A stretch of 64,000 nucleotides of DNA, taken from positions 28,261 to 92,260 of the forward strand of contig JBJXHC010000030.1 in assembly GCA_046160825.1 (NCBI GenBank), in the 5' to 3' direction. Positions 59,648 to 64,000 of this stretch are shown here, piece by piece (position 1 is the first letter of the stretch; each line of letters starts with the position of its first letter). Below the pieces are notes generated by a model. The model worked only from the letters and a program-made list of their open reading frames with translations, did no database searches and had not been told where the DNA came from. The position numbers and the translations under genes are program-made. The DNA comes from JBJXHC01 sp046160825. GTDB taxonomy: Bacteria; Bacteroidota; Ignavibacteria; UBA10030; UBA6906.

Positions 59648-60847
59648 TTATTTTCGGGGGTGGGCCACAACTCCCAATACTACTTTTCGTTGTGCACCCG
59701 TCACGGAGGGGAGATTTGCCGGATTGCCGGCAAGCGTTTCATTGGCGAGAATTGCAAAACAGATTGCCTCCTTCGCATCGGAGGAGACGCCAAACTGATC
59801 GGCGGACTTCACAACTGTTCCCTTGAAGTACTCCTGCAACGCCAGCATGAGGTATACATTCCTCGCTCCTCCTCCACTCACAATCAATTCATCCACCTTC
59901 ATCTTCCTGCCGAAACGCACATACGAATCATGAACAGCGAATGCCGTAAACTGCGCAACAGTCGCGACAACATCACCCTTGTCGTACTGCCATGCACGCT
60001 TCAACAATCTGCCGACAAATTCCTTCCCAAATTCTTCGCGCCCGGTTGACTTGGGTGGCTTGCGCTTCAGGTAAGAGTGGCTCTTCATCCATCGGAGAAG
60101 CTCCAGAATTATCATTCCTTTGGATGCTATTTTTCCATTCTTATCGAATGGCAATCGATAGAAATGTTGCATTAAGGCATCCAGCATCATATTGCCCGGA
60201 CCGGTATCGAAGGCGATTACATCATCGGGCATACAGTCCTTCGGCAGCAGCGTCATGTTGGCGATCCCGCCGATATTCAACAGGATGCGGTTCTTTGTAC
60301 GTGACCTGAACGTGAGCCAATCAAAGTACGGAACGAGTGGTGCACCTTGTCCGCCGACGGCAACATCGGCGACGCGGAAATTGCCGACCGTGGTAATTCC
60401 GGTAAGCGTGGCAAGGACTGACGGATCGCCGATCTGCAAAGTTGCCCGTATGTTCTTGCCGAACATTTTCACCGGTTTGGGGAGATGCCGGATGGTTTGT
60501 CCGTGCGACCCGATGAGATCGATACGGGAGAGGGGAATGCGTGCTTTGCGCGCGACGCGCTTCACCGCATCGGCATACAATTCGGCCAGCAACATATTCA
60601 ACCGGGCGATATCATCCACGCTGCTTGTGTCTGGTCGAGAGTTTCTTAGAATAACTTCCTTCAACCCACGCGGATACGGACGCTCAATGTATGCAAGTTG
60701 TTTGAACGACGTCGCCGCGCCGCTCCCCTTCACTCTCAGCAACACCGCGTCGATCCCGTCAAGCGAAGTGCCTGACATGAGACCTATGATGAGCTTAGTG
60801 GATTGGGGATTGTTGATTTTGGATTTTTGTGGCTGCGCTTGCTTCAA
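59648..60847 (-). CDS. anmK: Anhydro-N-acetylmuramic acid kinase AnmK
   Basis: The 399-residue enzyme phosphorylates and opens 1,6-anhydroMurNAc, recycling peptidoglycan. Motifs are LIIGLMSGTSLDGIDAVLL (ATP-binding start), GSHGQTIRH, LQIGDPSVLA, NFRVADVAVGGQGAPLVPYFD, LNIGGIANMTLL, FDTGPGNMMLDALM and VSGGGARNVYL. The frame is open to 61069, but no ATG precedes the first conserved strand closely. A TTG at 60847 with AGAGG upstream is the best start. Between it and LIIGL lies a short insertion of heptamer-like repeats (KSKINNPQS). It is divergent from nfo, 26 bases apart. Confidence 0.92.
   Translation of the reverse strand: MKQAQPQKSKINNPQSTKLIIGLMSGTSLDGIDAVLLRVKGSGAATSFKQLAYIERPYPRGLKEVILRNSRPDTSSVDDIARLNMLLAELYADAVKRVARKARIPLSRIDLIGSHGQTIRHLPKPVKMFGKNIRATLQIGDPSVLATLTGITTVGNFRVADVAVGGQGAPLVPYFDWLTFRSRTKNRILLNIGGIANMTLLPKDCMPDDVIAFDTGPGNMMLDALMQHFYRLPFDKNGKIASKGMIILELLRWMKSHSYLKRKPPKSTGREEFGKEFVGRLLKRAWQYDKGDVVATVAQFTAFAVHDSYVRFGRKMKVDELIVSGGGARNVYLMLALQEYFKGTVVKSADQFGVSSDAKEAICFAILANETLAGNPANLPSVTGAQRKVVLGVVAHPRK
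60800..60827. repeat. Heptameric tandem repeat in the anmK 5' end
   Basis: Plus strand shows GGATTGG, GGATTGT, TGATTTT, GGATTTT in succession, a degenerate 7-base repeat. Read on the minus strand in the anmK frame it gives the KSKINNPQS stretch. Similar short tandem heptamers are known as mobile or slipping repeats in other bacteria; whether this is one is unproven. Confidence 0.5.
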
Positions 60848-60873
60848 TTGACCTCTGTTGCGTACAATGACAT

Positions 60874-61746
60874 ATGAATTCAACTCTCCTTCTCGGCGCC
60901 CACATGTCCACCGTCGGCGGCGTTCACACCGCATTAGAGCGCGGCACACGCATCGGCTGCACCACCATGCAGGTGTTTGTGAAGAATAACAACCAATGGC
61001 ACGGCAAGCCGCTGACTGATGAAGACGTTGCAAGCTACAAAAGCGCCGGAGCGAAAGCAAGCATTGCACCCGTCATTGCCCATGCCGCGTATCTCATCAA
61101 CATGTGCGCAACGAATCCCGCCACTCTCAAGCAATCGCGCCTCGCGTTTGCGGACGAATTGACGCGCTGTGAAGCATTCGGCATCAAGGCGCTGGTTTTT
61201 CATCCCGGTGCGCATGTTGGCGCAGGGGAAGACGAGGGCATCAAACACATCGCCGAGTCGCTGAACATCGCTCATGAGAAAACTCCCGGCTTCAACACGT
61301 TGAGCACTCTCGAATGCACCGCCGGACAGGGAAGCGCCATCGGTTACCGGTTTGAACATCTGCGTGCAATTATTGATCTCGTTGAAGAGAAGAACCGCAT
61401 GGCGGTGTGTCTGGATACATGTCATCTCTTCGCATCAGGCTATGACATCAGCACCGAGGGCGGCTGGGAAAAAACGATGACGGAGTTTAATGACGTCGTT
61501 GGTTTCGACAGACTTGTTGCTATTCACGTCAACGATTCGAAGAAGGGACTTGGCTCTCGCGTGGATAGACACGAACACATCGGCAAGGGGCTGATCGGTC
61601 TGACTGCATTTCGCATGTTGATGAATGATTCCCGCCTCTCCTCCATTCCCAAAATTCTTGAAACCGAAAAAAGCGAAGACATGCACGAAGATATTGAAAA
61701 TATGGATGTTTTACGCTCCCTTGCACAAGGACAGGAATCTTCATAA
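60874..61746 (+). CDS. nfo: Deoxyribonuclease IV (endonuclease IV)
   Basis: The 290-residue TIM-barrel enzyme cleaves DNA at abasic sites in base excision repair, using three zinc ions. Family residues are seen in LLGAHMSTVGGVHTALERG, VFVKNNNQWHGKPL, VIAHAAYLINMCA, LVFHPGAHVG, LECTAGQGSAIG, VCLDTCHLFASGYDI, AIHVNDSKKGLGSRVDRHEHIGKG and ILETEK. Length is normal. Its promoter must lie within or before the divergent anmK start. It precedes the DinB-like gene by 66 bases. Confidence 0.96.
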   Translation: MNSTLLLGAHMSTVGGVHTALERGTRIGCTTMQVFVKNNNQWHGKPLTDEDVASYKSAGAKASIAPVIAHAAYLINMCATNPATLKQSRLAFADELTRCEAFGIKALVFHPGAHVGAGEDEGIKHIAESLNIAHEKTPGFNTLSTLECTAGQGSAIGYRFEHLRAIIDLVEEKNRMAVCLDTCHLFASGYDISTEGGWEKTMTEFNDVVGFDRLVAIHVNDSKKGLGSRVDRHEHIGKGLIGLTAFRMLMNDSRLSSIPKILETEKSEDMHEDIENMDVLRSLAQGQESS

Positions 61747-61812
61747 GTTCTCACGCCTTTCTCAACTTCAGTTGTCATCATCATCATTCACATTTTCAAG
61801 GAGGATTTATCC

Positions 61813-62406
61813 ATGCGTTCATTCCCCATTTATTTTGTTCTGTGTACTGCGCTGTTCCTCAGCGGCACCGCCAGAGCGGATCATCACGAGAAGAAAGGTG
61901 TCATTGGTGATCTGTTGATGCAAACCGAATACGTTCAAAAGCAGATCATGTCTCTGCAAGACGCCGTTCCTGAAGAGAAGTACAGTTGGAGGCCGGCCGA
62001 GGGTGTGCGTTCCATCGGCGAGGTGTTCAATCATATTGCATTCGGCAACTACGGGCTCCTCTCCTTCGGTGGTTACACCCCGCCGGAGGATGCGGGATGG
62101 AGCATGGACCCTGCCAAATGGGATGCTGGTGTTACGGACAAGAAAGGGATTGCGGAGCGACTCACAAAATCGTTCGACTATCTCAAAGCCACCATTGCAA
62201 AGGTGACGGATGCCGAGCTTGAAAAGGAAGTGGACTTCTTTGGGAATAAGATGTCGTTCCGGAGTTGTCTGCTCGTGACATTTGGTCATTTGCATGAGCA
62301 CCTTGGACAGTCTATTGCCTATGCACGCTCGAACGGCATCGTGCCGCCGTGGACAGTTGAACAAGCAAAAGCAATCAAAGATAAGATGGAAGAGAAGAAA
62401 TACTGA
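61813..62406 (+). CDS. Exported DinB-like protein
   Basis: The 197-residue protein has a signal peptide (MRSFPIYFVLCTALFLSGTARA) and a four-helix DinB/YfiT fold: QTEYVQKQIMSLQDAVPEEKYSWRPAEGVRSIGEVFNHIAF with the first metal His, and FGHLHEHLGQSIAYAR with two more. Such metal-binding bundles include thiol transferases and damage-inducible proteins; a periplasmic member is less common. A strong AAGGAGG precedes the ATG. It ends at a good terminator. Confidence 0.88.
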   Translation: MRSFPIYFVLCTALFLSGTARADHHEKKGVIGDLLMQTEYVQKQIMSLQDAVPEEKYSWRPAEGVRSIGEVFNHIAFGNYGLLSFGGYTPPEDAGWSMDPAKWDAGVTDKKGIAERLTKSFDYLKATIAKVTDAELEKEVDFFGNKMSFRSCLLVTFGHLHEHLGQSIAYARSNGIVPPWTVEQAKAIKDKMEEKKY

Positions 62407-62419
62407 GGAATGAATCCCG

Positions 62420-62445
62420 GGGCGGTGAATAGCCGCCCTGTTTTT
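62420..62445 (+). terminator. Rho-independent terminator after the DinB-like gene
   Basis: GGGCGG at 62420-62425 pairs with CCGCCC at 62433-62438, followed by TGTTTTT. It lies 14 bases after the stop and just before the convergent pdxH end. Confidence 0.8.
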
Positions 62446-62450
62446 ATACT

Positions 62451-63068
62451 TTAAGGCGACAGTCGTTTCATTGTCCACACCCCACCCGTCTGCAACTCGT
62501 ACAACACCCGGTCATTCAATCGCGCAAACCGATGCTGCCAGAACTCAATGGCATGCGGCGTCACCCTGTACCCTCCCCAATGAGCCGGTCGTGGAATCGG
62601 TTTCCCCTCGTACTGCGCGCGCAAATCATCGAATTGCTTGTCGATGTACTCACGACTTGGCACCACCTCGCTTTGGTGTGATGTCAGCGAACTGAGCTGA
62701 CTTTCACGTGGCCGGGTTGCGAAGTACGCGTCGGACTCCTCGGCGGAAATTTTTGTTATTTTTCCCTCAATGCGAACTGCGCGGTTGAGTTCTTTCCAAA
62801 GGAAGACCAGTGCCGCTGATGAATTCGCAGCCAACTCCCTCCCCTTCCGGCTGTTGTAATTTGTATAGAAAACAAAGCCCCGCTCGTCCACCTGCTTAAG
62901 CAAGACCACCCTTGCAGACACTTGTCCCTTTGGAGTTGCGGTGGCAAGCGTCATGGCATCGTATTGAGGCAATTGTGCCGCGGTCGCATCTACAAACCAG
63001 TGCTGGAATTGCTTGATCGGGTCCGGGTCGAGAATATGTTCGTCGAGGTCGGGAATTGTAATGGTCAT
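62451..63068 (-). CDS. pdxH: Pyridoxamine 5'-phosphate oxidase PdxH
   Basis: The 205-residue FMN enzyme oxidises pyridoxine or pyridoxamine 5'-phosphate to PLP, the active cofactor. Motifs are DPIKQFQHWFVDA, DAMTLATATPKGQVSARVVLLKQVDERGFVFYTNYNSRKGREL, VRIEGKITKISAEESDAYFATRP, RPAHWGGYRVTPHAIEFWQ and RLNDRVLYEL. It completes the pathway step after PdxJ, which is encoded 27 kb away. It has its own promoter at 63101-63129. Confidence 0.97.
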   Translation of the reverse strand: MTITIPDLDEHILDPDPIKQFQHWFVDATAAQLPQYDAMTLATATPKGQVSARVVLLKQVDERGFVFYTNYNSRKGRELAANSSAALVFLWKELNRAVRIEGKITKISAEESDAYFATRPRESQLSSLTSHQSEVVPSREYIDKQFDDLRAQYEGKPIPRPAHWGGYRVTPHAIEFWQHRFARLNDRVLYELQTGGVWTMKRLSP

Positions 63069-63100
63069 CAGTCGTCCGTATTTATGAGGAGTTCGTTCAA

Positions 63101-63129
63101 ATGATAAGCATTTAGTGGCAGCGACTCAA
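63101..63129 (-). promoter_or_regulatory. Promoter of pdxH
   Basis: On the minus strand TTGAGT, 17 bases, TATCAT, about 25 bases of leader before the pdxH ATG, just past the upstream terminator. Confidence 0.5.
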
Positions 63130-63133
63130 ATAG

Positions 63134-63166
63134 AAAACCTCTGCCTTGTAATCGGGCAGAGGTTTT
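63134..63166 (-). terminator. Terminator downstream of the T9SS cargo gene
   Basis: A perfect 12-bp stem: AAAACCTCTGCC at 63134-63145 with GGCAGAGGTTTT at 63155-63166, 9-base loop. The stem's own A/T ends supply T-runs on either strand. It lies 25 bases past the cargo gene's stop. Confidence 0.85.
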
Positions 63167-63191
63167 GATTTGATCCGTTATATGAATGCGC

Positions 63192-64000
63192 CTACTTCAT
63201 CACAACCATTTTCTTGATCGATGAAAACTCGCCAGCCGTCAGCTTATAGAGATACACTCCGCTTGCAAGTGTACCTGCATCGAATGTGACCGACTTGTAG
63301 CCGGCAGACTGCATTCCATCAATAAGTGTTGCAATCTCCTGACCTAGTGTATTAAAGATCTTTAGTTGTCCGTTTGTGTTATGCGGTAGAGAGAAGCTGA
63401 TCGTCGTACTTGGGTTGAACGGATTAGGGAAGTTCTGATGAAGACCAAACTCCGTTGGGACTTGGTTCGTTTGTGAATTCCCTCCTTTGTTAGCAACCAA
63501 CTGTATTCTGCTCGTGCGAGCACTGACTGTAGCCTGTCCTCTTGCGGACATCTGAGTTGGTGCTTTGTTAGGACCATTCCCTTCCGGGGGAATAAGGGCA
63601 TATTCCAGTTCATTCTCGGGATCTAACTCCCACTCCAGAGTGATCGGGAATGACACTTCATTCAGGTCTATAGGAAGTTCTATCGGTTCACCATTTGGCT
63701 CCACGGCAATCTCGAAGTCGCCTGATCCCCACCTAACGTCAAAGTCTGCTTCTGGAAAAGGTGGAGGCATTTCCATGCTCTCCGCTCCCTCACTCACATC
63801 TATATTGACGACGTGTAGTTCTTGTTGATTGCCTTCACTATCGGTTATGATAAATATGTCTTTGGGTTTTTTCACTGGAGGGCATGCCGCCCCATTAGTC
63901 AGAATGAGGTTCCCCGCTTGGGTGCAGTGTACCCAATAACCAAAGCCAGGGTGAAGTTTGTCGGTTGGAATATATCCATTCTGATATTTGAAAAACGCCG
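63192..64000 (-). CDS. T9SS cargo protein, C-terminal part (5' end beyond the window)
   Basis: The frame is open from the window edge to the stop at 63192 (at least 268 residues). Near the edge is YIPTDKLHPGFGYWVHC, a motif recurring in secreted Ignavibacteria-type proteins. Next come an acidic beta-rich stretch (ELPIDLNEVSFPITLEWEL) and a C-terminal T9SS domain (NFPNPFNPSTTISFSLP, LKIFNTLGQEIATL, LASGVYLYKL). A GTG at 63875 can look like a start, but translation clearly continues upstream. It is likely surface-exposed; its main domain is outside the window. A strong terminator follows. Confidence 0.88.
   Translation of the reverse strand, partial: AFFKYQNGYIPTDKLHPGFGYWVHCTQAGNLILTNGAACPPVKKPKDIFIITDSEGNQQELHVVNIDVSEGAESMEMPPPFPEADFDVRWGSGDFEIAVEPNGEPIELPIDLNEVSFPITLEWELDPENELEYALIPPEGNGPNKAPTQMSARGQATVSARTSRIQLVANKGGNSQTNQVPTEFGLHQNFPNPFNPSTTISFSLPHNTNGQLKIFNTLGQEIATLIDGMQSAGYKSVTFDAGTLASGVYLYKLTAGEFSSIKKMVVMK

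Noticed and set aside
61721..61749. Promoter TTGCAC-17-TAAGTT ahead of the DinB-like gene
   Set aside because: Mostly inside the nfo coding region with partial matches; co-transcription with nfo is equally likely.
63192..63875. Complete 227-residue gene starting at GTG 63875
   Set aside because: The frame continues upstream to the window edge with conserved secreted-protein sequence and the GTG lacks a signal peptide after it.
1..64000. tRNA, rRNA, insertion sequences, attachment sites, prophage or CRISPR
   Set aside because: Intergenic regions were scanned by eye and none showed tRNA arms, transposase motifs, terminal inverted repeats with target duplications or spaced identical repeats; small non-coding RNAs cannot be excluded.

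Overview
ORGANISM. The window looks like a chromosomal segment of a free-living bacterium of the Bacteroidota/Chlorobi/Ignavibacteriota superphylum (Ignavibacteria- or Kapabacteria-like). Four proteins carry C-terminal type IX secretion (T9SS) sorting domains with the NFPNPFNPSTTI-type signature common in that group. A DPP7-like S46 peptidase, a Bacteroidota-type LptE beside a sigma-54 regulator and MiaB, and a large surface-glycan locus agree with this. Base composition is moderate, about half GC by eye. No rRNA, tRNA, CRISPR array, insertion sequence or prophage gene was seen. Genes are tightly packed, with many ATGA/GTGA stop-start overlaps. At least ten intergenic regions hold recognisable TTGnnn-(16-18)-TAnnnT promoters, i.e. 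ordinary sigma-70 architecture rather than the TAnnTTTG -7 element of Bacteroidia.

LAYOUT. (1) 1-1.95 kb: an AT-richer cassette of a one-TM protein, a coiled-coil/J-domain-like protein and a receiver-like protein lacking the phospho-acceptor Asp and conserved Lys. (2) 2.0-7.7 kb, minus strand: overlapping asmA-rsmA-mgtE-PAP2 operon. (3) 7.9-12.1 kb: two secreted Asp-box beta-propeller T9SS cargo proteins and a Tat-exported ankyrin protein. (4) 12.3-33.8 kb: a surface-glycan locus with many glycosyltransferases, six methyltransferases, UDP-GlcNAc 2-epimerase, a Wzx-like flippase, a PMT/ArnT-like transferase and two YfhO giants. (5) 33.8-34.9 kb: a compact two-gene bacterial-microcompartment (BMC) shell operon with its own near-perfect promoter, an intercistronic hairpin and a terminator, but no encapsulated enzymes nearby. 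(6) 34.9-46.7 kb: housekeeping genes (YbbR, pdxJ, bifunctional nuclease, etfBA, rpsT) and a miaB-SPOR-sigma54 regulator-lptE-GT2-TPR operon, then pta. (7) 46.8-48.7 kb: a solitary deaminase/GHKL-ATPase/winged-helix fusion. (8) 48.8-58.8 kb: another T9SS cargo, a zinc/manganese ABC uptake operon led by a small His/Cys protein and an outer-membrane barrel protein, an HD hydrolase and the S46 peptidase. (9) 58.8-64 kb: a GT2 with an apparent CTG start, anmK, nfo, a DinB-like protein, pdxH and the 3' part of a fourth T9SS cargo gene running off the window.

HOW IT FITS TOGETHER. In Bacteroidota, T9SS cargo is anchored to a special LPS, so the surface-glycan locus, LptE and several cargo proteins may belong to one cell-surface programme (inference; no T9SS machinery gene is in the window). 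PdxJ and PdxH are two steps of the DXP-dependent vitamin B6 pathway. The items most likely to be new biology are the orphan BMC operon, whose second shell protein has an altered pore and a SAP/Rho-N-like C-terminal domain, and the 625-aa protein in which a deaminase occupies the place of the usual AlbA_2/Schlafen domain.
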